This document shows, piece after piece, positions 41,072 through 50,638 of a stretch of DNA of 64,000 bases (position 1 is its first letter; each line of letters starts with the position of its first letter). The DNA is from Anaerococcus provencensis (GTDB lineage Bacteria > Bacillota > Clostridia > Tissierellales > Peptoniphilaceae), in the NCBI RefSeq assembly GCF_000312365.2, contig NZ_HG003686.1:242781-306780 (forward strand), written 5' to 3'. The position numbers were made by a program, and so were the translations under genes. Under the pieces are notes generated by a model. That model worked only from the letters and a program-made list of their open reading frames with translations. It searched no databases and had not been told where the DNA came from.

Positions 41072-42754
41072 ATGGAAGCTAGAATTTTTTCTGGGGAAAC
41101 AACAATTATTGAAAGTAATGGGTTTGAGTGGCAAAAAAACATCAGTTCTGGAGAATATTTAGACATTGAGTCCATTGCAATTGGGGCTAATAATACCATA
41201 TCGCTTAGGAAAAAAATCCCTTTTTATAAGTACATAATAAATTTCCTCTTGTTAAAATACAAGGACAGATTGGACATAGACGGTGATATAGGCGAAGTTT
41301 CAACTCATATATTTGACTCTATTGAAGCTAAGGAGAAAAATGAAGACCTAGAGAAGTTGGCCACATTGGTTATTGAACTTTTTAGGGAAAAGGGCCTAGC
41401 GCCAGAAGATTCAAAAAACGAAGTATATGGATCTTTGGATTACAAAAAAGAAGATAGGAAAATTTGGAAGAAGACTCAAATAAGAAAGGACCTAAAGGCC
41501 GATGTCATAAGCCGATATAAGATGTTTATCTATGCCTTTGGCCTAGGAATGAGCCTTGAGGAGCTTGAAGGATTCTTGATGAAGGTTTTGGAAGAAACTG
41601 GATTAAATATTTGGGATAGCAAGGAAGCCCTCATATATATAGCCCTCAAACACTTTCCAGAGAATCCAATCAATTTTTATATGCGTGCTGATTATCTTTA
41701 CCAGGAAGAAGCTGACAAAAAGATTAGCTTTGAGAAAAAGGATACTAACCTAAATACCAGCATCTTACAAAATTCTCTGGATGATTATCTAAATGATTAT
41801 AAAAATGTCACAGATATTGATGATACCCTAATACACAACATAGTTGCCTATCACAAAGACTTGGTCAGCGAGAATAAAAACAGGACTATATTAAGAGAAT
41901 TTATATCTACTTTTAATAAAATCGATGAAAGCTTGTCTGCCGAAATTGCTGCCTTTTCTAATGTGAAATACGGCAATGATGATGGAACTACTACAAATGC
42001 TGAATATTTTTCCATGGGCAAGGTAGATATTTTTTACAAAAGTGATGAGGATATAATCCTAAAAAGAGAAGATCCATTTGTCTTTAGGTCAAAAGAAACT
42101 GGAGAGGAAAAAACTTACTATCCTTTTACCAACTATACTCTTCCAGCAAATCCAGAAGGTGGAGAGAAGGAAATAACTCTAAGAAGTACCTTTTACGAAG
42201 ATAAAGACGACGTTCCAATTCTAGGGATTGGGGAAGAATATAGTGATTTTGCCTACGTGAATACTATCCCGGCAATAACAAAAATCGAGAATGATTCTAT
42301 ATATATTTCAGAAAAAAGACTATCTTCCTTATTAACCTACTTGTACAACGAAGATGCCTTGATCCTAAGAGAAGATAGCAAATTGCCAGATGAGCAAATC
42401 CAAGCCTTGGACAATCTATTAAAGGAAACAAAGATTAGGCACGAAAACTTGAACGCTATCATAGAAAAAGGAAAGATTAGCCAGATTACAAGGTCTAGGA
42501 TTATAACCCTATACTTTATATCCTATGTTTTGGAAAATAGCAATATTTGGTTTGACAAACTTTCCACTCCAGCGAGGAGAAAAAGAGATTATCTAATATT
42601 TATGGACTACAAGCTAAGAAATGCCAGACTCTATGAGTACAACATTTCCAATCCTTACGAGGAAACCCTACTAAAACTTGTAGTATATGATGAGCCTCTA
42701 GAAGCATTCAGAGACCTTTGGGCCAAGTATTTGATAAATATTGGAGATAATTGA
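41072..42754 (+). CDS. Large unknown protein coupled to the kinase gene (560 aa)
   Basis: No family is recognised. The protein is soluble and highly charged. The N-terminal 60 residues form short strands, residues 60-300 are helical and Lys/Glu-rich, and a beta-rich part near 310-400 contains Tyr-Tyr-Pro-Phe-Thr-Asn-Tyr-Thr-Leu. A helical C-terminal region follows. Its stop overlaps the kinase start in an ATGA-type junction, so the two proteins are made together. It may be a substrate or scaffold of the kinase. GGGGAG precedes the ATG. Confidence 0.7.
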   Translation: MEARIFSGETTIIESNGFEWQKNISSGEYLDIESIAIGANNTISLRKKIPFYKYIINFLLLKYKDRLDIDGDIGEVSTHIFDSIEAKEKNEDLEKLATLVIELFREKGLAPEDSKNEVYGSLDYKKEDRKIWKKTQIRKDLKADVISRYKMFIYAFGLGMSLEELEGFLMKVLEETGLNIWDSKEALIYIALKHFPENPINFYMRADYLYQEEADKKISFEKKDTNLNTSILQNSLDDYLNDYKNVTDIDDTLIHNIVAYHKDLVSENKNRTILREFISTFNKIDESLSAEIAAFSNVKYGNDDGTTTNAEYFSMGKVDIFYKSDEDIILKREDPFVFRSKETGEEKTYYPFTNYTLPANPEGGEKEITLRSTFYEDKDDVPILGIGEEYSDFAYVNTIPAITKIENDSIYISEKRLSSLLTYLYNEDALILREDSKLPDEQIQALDNLLKETKIRHENLNAIIEKGKISQITRSRIITLYFISYVLENSNIWFDKLSTPARRKRDYLIFMDYKLRNARLYEYNISNPYEETLLKLVVYDEPLEAFRDLWAKYLINIGDN

Positions 42755-43805
42755 TGAAAAATTTCAAAACCCAAGATGCCTTTATTAATCAAATAAAAGA
42801 GATTGGCGGCCCCAAAAGGTCGTCTATGAGTGGTCACAGCTTTGATATAAGAGGTGAAAAAGGTAAATACAGGGTAAAAATAGGCAGACTTATTGGGAAA
42901 ACTGACACCTGTCTCATCTACCAAGCCCATGTAGAAAAGGCTGGTATACAAAATATGCTCATGAAAGAATTCTTCCCCAGCCTTAGGGAAGATGTTGTGG
43001 GCATCAGAGATGATGAGAATTCAGAAATAATCCACTATCAAACAAGGACTCATGAGGGCCAAAGATCCCTTGATAAGAGTCGCAAGAAATTTGTAGAGTC
43101 CTACCACAGCCACCTAGAAGTTATGGATTTGAATGATAAAATAGCAAGGCCCTGCAAAATTGAAGTAGAAAAGGGATACATATTGGCCTTTACGAGATCG
43201 AGGGCTTTAAAGTCCTTGATATGGTATCAAGGCTAGATTTTCCTAGGATTATAAGTATCCTAAGGCAAACAGCAGATATAGTAGCTCTACTCCACCAAAA
43301 AGACATTATCTACATGGACCTAAGGCCTGCCAATATTTTATACGATTGTAAGAGAGATAAGGTCAAGCTTTTTGATTTTGAAGCAGCCGTTTTTTTGGAC
43401 CATATGGATAATATAAGGGAGTTTTATATACCCAAAGAGAGATCTTTGATACCTCCAGAGCTTAGGTACATATCAAATATTGAAAAGAGAAAAGAGATAT
43501 TTATCAGTGAAGAGATTGACCTCTATATGCTGGGAGTAACTTTGTTTTTCCTCTTAATGGATAGGTATCCAGAAAATCTGGAAAATGAAAATAGCAAATA
43601 TTTGGAAGAAAACTTAAGGGATACCTTTGCAAAGGATGAGAAGTACATATATTTAAAAGAGGAAACCACTGACAAGTTGGTTGATTTATTAGTCAAATGC
43701 TTATCCATCCACAGATACCTTAGTGTAAGCGACTTTAGAGATAGGCTAGCTGATATAGAAAAAGCGAAAATGAAAAGTCCAAAGATTATTACAAAAAAGC
43801 CATAG
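42754..43805 (+). pseudogene. Ser/Thr protein kinase-like gene, split by a frameshift near 43210-43222
   Basis: The first frame (42754-43236) carries the N-lobe, with Leu-Met-Lys-Glu-Phe-Phe-Pro as the ATP-binding Lys strand, and stops early. The C-lobe continues in another frame from about 43221: Tyr-Met-Asp-Leu-Arg-Pro-Ala-Asn-Ile-Leu (catalytic loop, Tyr in place of His, Arg in place of Lys) and Leu-Phe-Asp-Phe-Glu (Asp-Phe-Gly with Glu). Adding one base at the junction would give Leu-Lys-Ser-Leu-Asp-Met-Val and a continuous kinase of about 350 residues. The altered catalytic motifs suggest weak or absent catalysis even before the break. A sequencing error cannot be excluded. The start is ATG 42754, after GGAGA. 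Confidence 0.75.
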
Positions 43806-43857
43806 AGATTTAAAAAACTTAATAGAATGATACTAAGATGACCAGACAATAGAAAAA

Positions 43858-44301
43858 TTGCTGATAATCTATAATAACCTGGCTTGCTATATGACTGATA
43901 CAGACCTTGGTCTAATAGAAATTGAAGAAGAATATATCAAAGCAATAGATTTAATAAAAATCACCAAGGATCCTTACAGCAAACGCAAAAAAACAGCTAT
44001 AAGCTACAACAACTTGGCTAACTTATACTTTATAAAAGACAAAAACTTCGAGCTTGCAGAAAATTGCTATTTAAAATCCATAGACCTAACTAAATGGCTA
44101 ATAGGTCAAAACGTGTCTTTGGAAAATATGGAAAGGTTAATGGTAAATTATTACAATTTGTCAAAAATCTACGAGCTTTGGGGCAAAGACGAAGAAATGG
44201 AAAAATGCTCTAAAATTGCAAGTTTTTTAGATAGAAAAATAGAAGTTGATAAAGAGGGAGATATTAAAAAGTTCATATATATACACAAGACACACATATA
44301 A
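43858..44301 (+). CDS. TPR-like protein, possibly a fragment (147 aa)
   Basis: Helical repeats with Tyr-Asn-Asn-Leu-Ala twice, and Ala-Glu-Asn-Cys-Tyr-Leu-Lys-Ser-Ile-Asp-Leu, are typical tetratricopeptide units. The only start available is a TTG without a ribosome site. The reading frame stays open for eight codons upstream and reads like TPR sequence, so this is probably the end of a longer protein damaged at its 5' part. It lies 52 bases after the broken kinase gene, as kinase-TPR pairs often do. A long terminator follows. Confidence 0.55.
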   Translation: MLIIYNNLACYMTDTDLGLIEIEEEYIKAIDLIKITKDPYSKRKKTAISYNNLANLYFIKDKNFELAENCYLKSIDLTKWLIGQNVSLENMERLMVNYYNLSKIYELWGKDEEMEKCSKIASFLDRKIEVDKEGDIKKFIYIHKTHI

Positions 44302-44330
44302 TATGTAAAACAATAAGGACGATTATCGCA

Positions 44331-44377
44331 AGAGCTCTTACAAATGATGATATATCAATTTGTAAGGGCTCTTTTTT
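44331..44377 (+). terminator. Long terminator of the kinase module
   Basis: AGAGCTCTTACAAAT pairs with ATTTGTAAGGGCTCT (15 bp, one G-T pair) around 12 bases, followed by T6. Confidence 0.9.
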
Positions 44378-44565
44378 GTATGCTAATCTCCCAAATAATA
44401 AAAGTGGAATTCGAAAAAAACCCAGGTCCTAATCCCCATCTATAATGTAATCAAGATAAAGACAAGCTAAAAGCTCGGGAATAGAATTTGAAAAAAATCA
44501 TGCTCAAGGCTTGGACCTATAATAAAGACACAATAAAGATCGGGAAAATATAACGGGAGACAGAT

Positions 44566-46176
44566 ATGAAAAAGCAATTAAAAGCATTAGCATTAATACT
44601 AGCAATACTTACATCAACAGCATGTGGATCAAAAGAAGCAAAAACAACAGAAAATATTAACCTAACACAAGAAGAAACAGAAAACGAAGTTGCCCTTGCA
44701 AACATCAAAACACCAAAGGCAAACAACGTTGTAATTGAAGAAGAAAATAAAGAAGATAAGAAATCTTATCTAATTCCACAAACTTTAGAACTTAAAGAAG
44801 AAGAAAAAGCTCAAGAAATAAAAGAAGCTAAAAAAGAAACTACTGAAGAAGAAGTAGTAGCGAACCTAGAAGTTAGCACAGTAAAAGAAGAAGCTGTTGA
44901 AGCTGAACCTATAAAAGAAGAAAAAACAGCAAACTACGATGACGCTTACGAAGTTTTCGTAGGAGCAGATGAAGAAGAATACGAATACACAGAAGAAAAA
45001 ATAGAAGATGATAAAGCGGTAGCTTATCTAGCAGAAGAAAAACAAGAAGTTGAAGCTAAAGAAGAAAAAGAAGAAAAAGAAGAAGCTCCACTAGAAATCA
45101 AAGAAGAAGCTGTAGTATCTGCACCAGCAGAAAACGAAGTAGAAGTTACAGTAAATGAAGCTAACGAAATCATCGAAGAAGTAGAAAACGAAGAAGAAAT
45201 AGAAGAAACTCCAGTAGAAATCAAAGAAGAAGCACCAGTAGTAAATGAAACAAAAGAAAACAATGCTTCTGGACTAACACTTGCTAGCCCAACTATAGAA
45301 GAAATCAAATCATACTGGAAAAACTACCAAACAAAAGCAAACGACACATTTGAAGTATTTGGACTAAACTTAATCGACCAAGAAAGTGATGAAATATTCA
45401 GCGAATGGACAAATCTTGACCTTAACAATATAGCTCTAGGAGCACTTTCTCAACAAGCACAAGAAGATGCCCTTCACATTGCAAACACAGCAAGATTTGC
45501 ATCAGGTATCAAAAACGAACTAGTAATAGGTCAAAACCAAGCACAAGCTGCACAAGCTGCATCACTAGTAAACAGATTAAATGATGAAATAAGCCATAAC
45601 CCAGAACAAGTAAGTGGACTTGATTCTAACATCTACCAACTAGGTATCCAAGGCGCAGCAAACTCAAACCTTGCATCAAACTATGGACTACTAGACTCAG
45701 TACTAGGATATATAAGAGATGACCTTGGCGAAAGAAACCAAGCTGAAGTTGGACACAGAAGATGGGTACTAAATCCAGCAGAAACAGAAGCAGGATTTGG
45801 ATTAACTGATGAATACTCTGCAATGTATGTTAACAACAACGAATACAATGGCGAAAACGAAGATTTAGTATATGCTTATCCAGGACAAACTGCAATAAGC
45901 GAATTCCACTCAGAAGAAGCTAGCCTATCACTAATGTTTGGCGAAAACTTTGACCTAACTAACGCTAAAGTTAGCGTAACAGACCTTCAAACAGGCGAAG
46001 TAAGAAATGATGCACACATCGACCAAAATCTAAAAGGTTGGGTAAAATCAATAACATTCGGTAAAGGAATGAACTTCCAACCAGGTACAAAACTTCAAGT
46101 TAAAGTTACAGGCGTAACAAAAGATGGAGCAGAATACCCGGTAGAATACACAATCGAATACGCATCAATAAATTAA
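44566..46176 (+). CDS. CAP/SCP-domain lipoprotein with a long acidic stalk (536 aa)
   Basis: The signal peptide ends in Thr-Ala-Cys20, a lipobox. Residues about 30-245 are a low-complexity Glu/Lys/Val/Ala stretch that should be an extended, highly charged stalk. A CAP (SCP/PR-1) domain fills about residues 295-425, marked by Asn-Thr-Ala-Arg-Phe-Ala-Ser-Gly and Gly-His-Arg-Arg-Trp-Val-Leu-Asn-Pro. The last 80 residues look like a beta-sandwich. CAP proteins are secreted and bind lipids or adhere to hosts; no enzyme activity is certain. It stands alone with GGGAGA before the ATG and a terminator behind it. Confidence 0.88.
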   Translation: MKKQLKALALILAILTSTACGSKEAKTTENINLTQEETENEVALANIKTPKANNVVIEEENKEDKKSYLIPQTLELKEEEKAQEIKEAKKETTEEEVVANLEVSTVKEEAVEAEPIKEEKTANYDDAYEVFVGADEEEYEYTEEKIEDDKAVAYLAEEKQEVEAKEEKEEKEEAPLEIKEEAVVSAPAENEVEVTVNEANEIIEEVENEEEIEETPVEIKEEAPVVNETKENNASGLTLASPTIEEIKSYWKNYQTKANDTFEVFGLNLIDQESDEIFSEWTNLDLNNIALGALSQQAQEDALHIANTARFASGIKNELVIGQNQAQAAQAASLVNRLNDEISHNPEQVSGLDSNIYQLGIQGAANSNLASNYGLLDSVLGYIRDDLGERNQAEVGHRRWVLNPAETEAGFGLTDEYSAMYVNNNEYNGENEDLVYAYPGQTAISEFHSEEASLSLMFGENFDLTNAKVSVTDLQTGEVRNDAHIDQNLKGWVKSITFGKGMNFQPGTKLQVKVTGVTKDGAEYPVEYTIEYASIN

Positions 46177-46208
46177 AAGATAATCCCGTATATATTTTCA
46201 CATAGAGT

Positions 46209-46240
46209 AAAAGCTTAAGTTTCCCGTCTTAAGCTTTTTT
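46209..46240 (+). terminator. Terminator of the CAP lipoprotein gene
   Basis: AAAAGCTTAAG pairs with CTTAAGCTTTT around eight bases, with a T run. Confidence 0.9.
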
Positions 46241-46439
46241 ATTTGCTTTATTTTGTGTTAAAATTAACATAGGAATAATAAAGCTAAAAATATCCAATAA
46301 AGTTGGTATTATAGCTTAGAATATTTACTTGAGTTTTTGTTCTTATATAATATGAGAAATTATATAATTGGAATGGTTTATTTTTAACAATAAAAGATAT
46401 ATATATTTATGAAATAGGAAAAAATTAATAGGAGAAGTT

Positions 46440-47705
46440 TTGGAAGATATTAATCAAGCAAAAGAATTTGTCCTAAATAGGAGGAATTCCAAGGGCGTTC
46501 ATAGTCTAGAGAAGATAAGACTATTGTTGGATAATTTTGACAATCCACAAGATAAAATCAATGTGATTCACATAGCAGGGACCAATGGCAAGGGATCTAC
46601 GACAAAGATGATTAGTCAGGTCCTCTCTAAGTCATACAAGGTTGGGACTTTTACATCGCCATATATAAAAGAAATAAATGAGAATATAGCCATTAATGGC
46701 AAAGCTATTTCTGATAGCGACTTTCTATATTTAATCAATAAATTAAAAGCTCACATAGATTATCTGGACCAAAAAGGCTATTATCTGACATATTTTGAGA
46801 TATTGACAGCAATGATGTACTTGTATTTTTATGAGGAAAATGTCGATATTGCTATTGTAGAAACAGGTCTTGGTGGCCTTTTGGATGCTACAAATATTGT
46901 CAAAAATCCACTAGCATCTGTCATAACAAGCATATCCAAAGATCATATGGAAATATTGGGTGATAAGATAGAAGATATCGCCTATCAAAAAGCAGGCATA
47001 ATCAAGGAAAAATCTCCAGTCTTTCTCTATCCCCAAGAAGATTCTGTATATAAGGTCATAAAAGCAAAGGCCGATGAGTGCTCTAGTAAACTTTTCACTT
47101 TTTCTAAAGAAGAAGTAGTGATTAAGGAAAGTGATGATAAAGTTAATGCTTTTGACTTTAGAAATTACAAGGATGTAAAGCTTTCTTTGTTAGGCATTCA
47201 CCAGCTTTATAATGCCAGCCTTAGCCTTATGGTATTGGATTATTTTAAAGATGAGTTCACTTTGGATGAAAAAACTATAAAAGAAGGAATTTTCAAGGCA
47301 AAAAACCCTGGTAGGCTAAGCCTAATTAGCCAAAATCCTAGAGTTTTAGTAGATGGCAGCCACAATAGAGACGCCATAGACTCTCTTATCAAGTCGCTTG
47401 AAACTTTCACCTACCAAAGATTAATAGTGGGCTTTGCAGTCCTTAAGGATAAGGAATATGCATACATAATAGACAGGTTAGCAGAGATTGCCGATGAACT
47501 TATTATAACAAGTATAGATAGCCCGAGGGCCTTTGAAATTCGTGAATTAAGAGAAATCGTAAAAGAGAAGTTTCCAAAGGTTATAACTATAGAAGATAAT
47601 AAAAAAGCGTATAATTATGCAAAAGAAATAGCGGGCCCAAAGGACCTCATCATATGGTGTGGATCACTTTATTTGGTTGGGGAAATTTACGAGGGGCAAA
47701 TCTAA
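46440..47705 (+). CDS. folC: FolC, folylpolyglutamate/dihydrofolate synthase
   Basis: The 421-residue Mur-ligase-like enzyme has the P-loop Gly-Thr-Asn-Gly-Lys-Gly-Ser (about residues 47-53), the Glu-Thr-Gly-Leu-Gly-Gly block and Asp-Gly-Ser-His-Asn in the C-terminal domain. It adds glutamate to folate (and perhaps dihydropteroate) in the cytoplasm, using ATP. The start is a TTG four bases after AGGAGA; no ATG is near. The gene is monocistronic. A weak ACCATT/AATGGT hairpin (47722-47743) follows. Confidence 0.93.
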   Translation: MEDINQAKEFVLNRRNSKGVHSLEKIRLLLDNFDNPQDKINVIHIAGTNGKGSTTKMISQVLSKSYKVGTFTSPYIKEINENIAINGKAISDSDFLYLINKLKAHIDYLDQKGYYLTYFEILTAMMYLYFYEENVDIAIVETGLGGLLDATNIVKNPLASVITSISKDHMEILGDKIEDIAYQKAGIIKEKSPVFLYPQEDSVYKVIKAKADECSSKLFTFSKEEVVIKESDDKVNAFDFRNYKDVKLSLLGIHQLYNASLSLMVLDYFKDEFTLDEKTIKEGIFKAKNPGRLSLISQNPRVLVDGSHNRDAIDSLIKSLETFTYQRLIVGFAVLKDKEYAYIIDRLAEIADELIITSIDSPRAFEIRELREIVKEKFPKVITIEDNKKAYNYAKEIAGPKDLIIWCGSLYLVGEIYEGQI

Positions 47706-47787
47706 TTTTGACAAACAAAAAACCATTACGTGCTCGCAATGGTCTTTGATGGGCGAAATCTATATAAGATTTCATGAGTTAAACAGC

Positions 47788-47867
47788 GAAAGTTCTTAAC
47801 TTTCAGATTCATTATAATAAAAAAGCTTGAATTTGTAAAGTTTTCATCTATTTTATTAAGAACTTTC
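47788..47867. repeat. Inverted repeat upstream of the glycerate kinase gene
   Basis: GAAAGTTCTTAA (47788-47799) and TTAAGAACTTTC (47856-47867) are perfect 12-base inverted repeats 56 bases apart. The left arm can also pair locally (GAAAGTT/AACTTTC), so two alternative structures exist in the leader. Confidence 0.6.
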
Positions 47868-47908
47868 TTTTCGGGTAATATATTAACTAGGGAGAATAAT
47901 AGGAAAAT

Positions 47909-49018
47909 ATGAAAACTTTACTAGCAATTGATTCAATCAAAGATTATGAAAATTCAATAGAAATAGGAAAGATATTTCAAAAAGAACTTGGCAAAGATGC
48001 TCAAGTTATGCCATTTCTAGATGGTGGCAGAGGAACAGTAGAGGCTATGAAAGCCCTCATAGATGGAACATATAAGTATGTAAATGTACATAATCCAAAA
48101 AACGAAGTGATTACAGCTCGCTATGTAGTTAAGGATGATTATGCTGTTATGGAAATGGCAGAATCTTCTGGCCTTCGTTTATTATACAAAGAAGAACTTG
48201 ATGTTATGAACTCCTCTTCTCTTGGTTTTGGAGAGATGATAGTTGATGGGCTCAACCAAGGAGCGGACAGCCTACTAATAGGTATAGGGGATACTGCAAC
48301 CAATGACTTGGGCATGGGTATGTTGTATGCTCTTGGAGTTAGGTTTTATGATGAGGATGAAAATGAACTTAACCCCATTGCAAGCAATATGGAAAGAGTC
48401 CACAGAGTAGATATTTCAAATATTGACCATAGGATCTATCAAAAGGATATAACCATAGCTACAAGCTCAGATACGACTTTATTTGGTGATAACTCATTTT
48501 TGGAAAGCAGAATATATAGAAAGGGAGCTAGTATAGAAGACATTGCCTTTCTATACAAGGGATGTAAAAATTTCAAGGCAGTAATCGAACAGACCCTTGG
48601 GATTGATTCTGTAGACTTTCCATCACTTGGATCTGGTGGTGGAGTAGCTTGGGCTCTTTATACATTTTTTAGGGCCAAGATTTCTAAGTCCATGGATATA
48701 GTCATGGAAAAAATAGATTTTGTATCAATGATCAATAATTACGACCTCTTGATACTTGGTGAAAATGTAGACCAATTTGATGGAGTTTCTTCTATCAATG
48801 TAAGCAAAGTTGCCAAATCTTACAATCCAAAGCTCAAGGTTATATTTTTGGAAGATGCTGATGGCAAGGAGATTGGACAGAGAGAAAACTTTGATATGAT
48901 TTTTAAATATAAACTCTCAGATGACTTTGACAACAAACAAATAAGAGAAGGGATTAGAGCCTTGGCTAAGGACGTAGACGAGTCTTTAAGGGATAAGGTA
49001 TTGGCTACAAATTTATAA
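47909..49018 (+). CDS. glxK: Glycerate kinase (GlxK/GarK family)
   Basis: The 369-residue protein matches the glycerate 2-kinase family: Ala-Ile-Asp-Ser-Ile-Lys near the N-terminus (usually Ala-Pro-Asp-Ser-Phe-Lys), Gly-Gly-Arg-Gly-Thr-Val (usually Asp-Gly-Gly-Glu-Gly-Thr), Glu-Met-Ala-Glu-Ser-Ser-Gly-Leu and Gly-Ile-Gly-Asp-Thr-Ala-Thr-Asn-Asp (usually Gly-Gly-Ser-Ala-Thr-Asn-Asp). It phosphorylates D-glycerate with ATP. Several motif residues differ from the standard enzyme (Arg for Glu in the Gly-Gly-x-Gly motif), so activity or substrate may have shifted. It stands alone behind a leader with an inverted repeat. Confidence 0.82.
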   Translation: MKTLLAIDSIKDYENSIEIGKIFQKELGKDAQVMPFLDGGRGTVEAMKALIDGTYKYVNVHNPKNEVITARYVVKDDYAVMEMAESSGLRLLYKEELDVMNSSSLGFGEMIVDGLNQGADSLLIGIGDTATNDLGMGMLYALGVRFYDEDENELNPIASNMERVHRVDISNIDHRIYQKDITIATSSDTTLFGDNSFLESRIYRKGASIEDIAFLYKGCKNFKAVIEQTLGIDSVDFPSLGSGGGVAWALYTFFRAKISKSMDIVMEKIDFVSMINNYDLLILGENVDQFDGVSSINVSKVAKSYNPKLKVIFLEDADGKEIGQRENFDMIFKYKLSDDFDNKQIREGIRALAKDVDESLRDKVLATNL

Positions 49019-49064
49019 GGCCTTTTGCCCTTTAGTAAGGCTTGTTAAGTAGTATAGTATTTTT

Positions 49065-49739
49065 ATGAATTATTTTAAAAAACTTGGAGAAAGTAAAGTG
49101 ACGAGAGCTCTTATCATTATAAATATTCTAGTTTTTGTTATAATGGCCCTAAGTGGTGGCACTGAAAACACAGCAAATTTGGTGCGTTTTGGTGCTGTAT
49201 TTAAGCCATATATAGCAGCTGGCCAGTGGTGGAGACTCTTTACAGCTTCTTTCATCCACATAGGATTGATGCATATTTTATTTAATATGTACTTTTTGTA
49301 TCAACTTGGTCCAACTTTTGAAATGCTTTATGGTAGCAAGAATTTTCTAATAATCTACCTTATTTCTGGTATAGTTGGTAACTTAGTTAGTTTTGCTTTT
49401 GGATCAGATGGAACAGTTTCTGCTGGTGCTTCAACTTCCCTTTACGGAATGTTTGGCTTAGCACTAGGAATCATGCTAAATTACAAAAATGATGCAGTTT
49501 TATCAAGTTTTGGCGCAAGCTTCTTATCAGTTATAGCCATAAACGTGATTTATTCATTTATAAGTCCAAATGTTGGCATACTTGGCCATTTTGGAGGACT
49601 TTTTGCAGGCCTCATATTATCTGGCATATTCCCAGTAGTAAACAGAGAGCTTTCATCTGGTGTGAGACTTGTATCACTAGCAGCAATGGTTGTTTTGATT
49701 GTATTTTTGATTAGAATTGGATTAAAATCAGCTTATTAG
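49065..49739 (+). CDS. Rhomboid-family intramembrane serine protease
   Basis: The 224-residue membrane protein has the catalytic Ser123 in Gly-Ala-Ser-Thr-Ser-Leu-Tyr-Gly, the partner His175 in Leu-Gly-His-Phe-Gly-Gly-Leu-Phe-Ala-Gly, and the His-x-x-Leu-Met-His-Ile-Leu-Phe-Asn-Met-Tyr segment of helix 2. It cleaves membrane proteins within the bilayer. No ribosome binding site precedes the ATG. A TATAGT hexamer ends about seven bases before it, so the message may be leaderless. The next gene follows after eight bases. Confidence 0.93.
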   Translation: MNYFKKLGESKVTRALIIINILVFVIMALSGGTENTANLVRFGAVFKPYIAAGQWWRLFTASFIHIGLMHILFNMYFLYQLGPTFEMLYGSKNFLIIYLISGIVGNLVSFAFGSDGTVSAGASTSLYGMFGLALGIMLNYKNDAVLSSFGASFLSVIAINVIYSFISPNVGILGHFGGLFAGLILSGIFPVVNRELSSGVRLVSLAAMVVLIVFLIRIGLKSAY

Positions 49740-49747
49740 GGTGACAT

Positions 49748-50617
49748 ATGAAAAGAATACTAATTATCATATCTCTTGTACTTACCTTATCAGCGTGTGA
49801 CTTTGAATCCAGGTCTGAATTTGAGGAGAAATTTAACAAGAAAGAACAAATCTCTGATGATGTAACTATTCCCAAAATCACCTATGTTCCAGCAAGTGAT
49901 GATGATAGGAAAGATACGCATAGTGAGGATAATAAAGACAAGATAGACTTTGAAGAGCACTATGGCAAGGGCAGTAGCGGTAAGTCTTTAGACCCGTCAA
50001 AAAGTCTTGGAAACATTGTCGATACCAAAGTTGGCGATACACAAATAGGCATTTCCTTAATGCAATCAGTGCAAATACCTGGAGGATATTCTACATATCT
50101 ATCCTACAATAGGAATGACGAATTTGTAGAAAGGGAATTCGGACCTATTGCAGGCTTTGTAGGTCTTAGCTCAACTGTAGCTTATGATGTGATAGATTCA
50201 GAATCAGGGCAAATGCTATTGGTAAGTATGGTTGGCCAGTCAAATGGAGACACATACAGTGCCTATTATTTATTTAACAAATTTATGGGCCTTATTGACT
50301 ATTTGGTATTTAGAAATTCTGTGGATAATATAAATCCAACTGTAGAAAGATTGGCAGAGATAGTAGAAGCGCCAGAAACGGAAGTTCCAGGAAGTATCGA
50401 CCAAGCCATAAAGGCGAGGATAGATATAGAGAATAAGCATCTGCCAAGCTTACTTGATGTCTATGGCATTAAAACTAGATCAGTAGTAGCTAAGGTAGAT
50501 GGCAGGGACATGGATATAGGTTATATACCTGATATTAAGATGGAAAATAGGATATTATTAGCAAGGACAACAAACGATCCAATAGACCAAGGTTCTAGGA
50601 TTGATATAGAAAAATAA
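49748..50617 (+). CDS. Lipoprotein of unknown function (289 aa)
   Basis: The signal peptide ends in Leu-Ser-Ala-Cys17. The mature protein starts with a charged linker of about 80 residues (many Asp, Lys, Glu, Ser) and then a mixed domain with Gly-Phe-Val-Gly-Leu-Ser-Ser-Thr-Val-Ala-Tyr-Asp. No family is recognised. It is probably anchored outside the membrane. It is co-transcribed with the rhomboid gene and with pepF 21 bases on; no shared function is proven. Confidence 0.75.
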   Translation: MKRILIIISLVLTLSACDFESRSEFEEKFNKKEQISDDVTIPKITYVPASDDDRKDTHSEDNKDKIDFEEHYGKGSSGKSLDPSKSLGNIVDTKVGDTQIGISLMQSVQIPGGYSTYLSYNRNDEFVEREFGPIAGFVGLSSTVAYDVIDSESGQMLLVSMVGQSNGDTYSAYYLFNKFMGLIDYLVFRNSVDNINPTVERLAEIVEAPETEVPGSIDQAIKARIDIENKHLPSLLDVYGIKTRSVVAKVDGRDMDIGYIPDIKMENRILLARTTNDPIDQGSRIDIEK

Positions 50618-50638
50618 ATGGCTTAAAAAGGAGAATTT

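Noticed and set aside
45024..45308. 94-residue Ser-rich minus-strand frame
   Set aside because: It is the antisense of the Glu/Lys-rich stalk of the CAP lipoprotein (GAA read as TTC/TCT).
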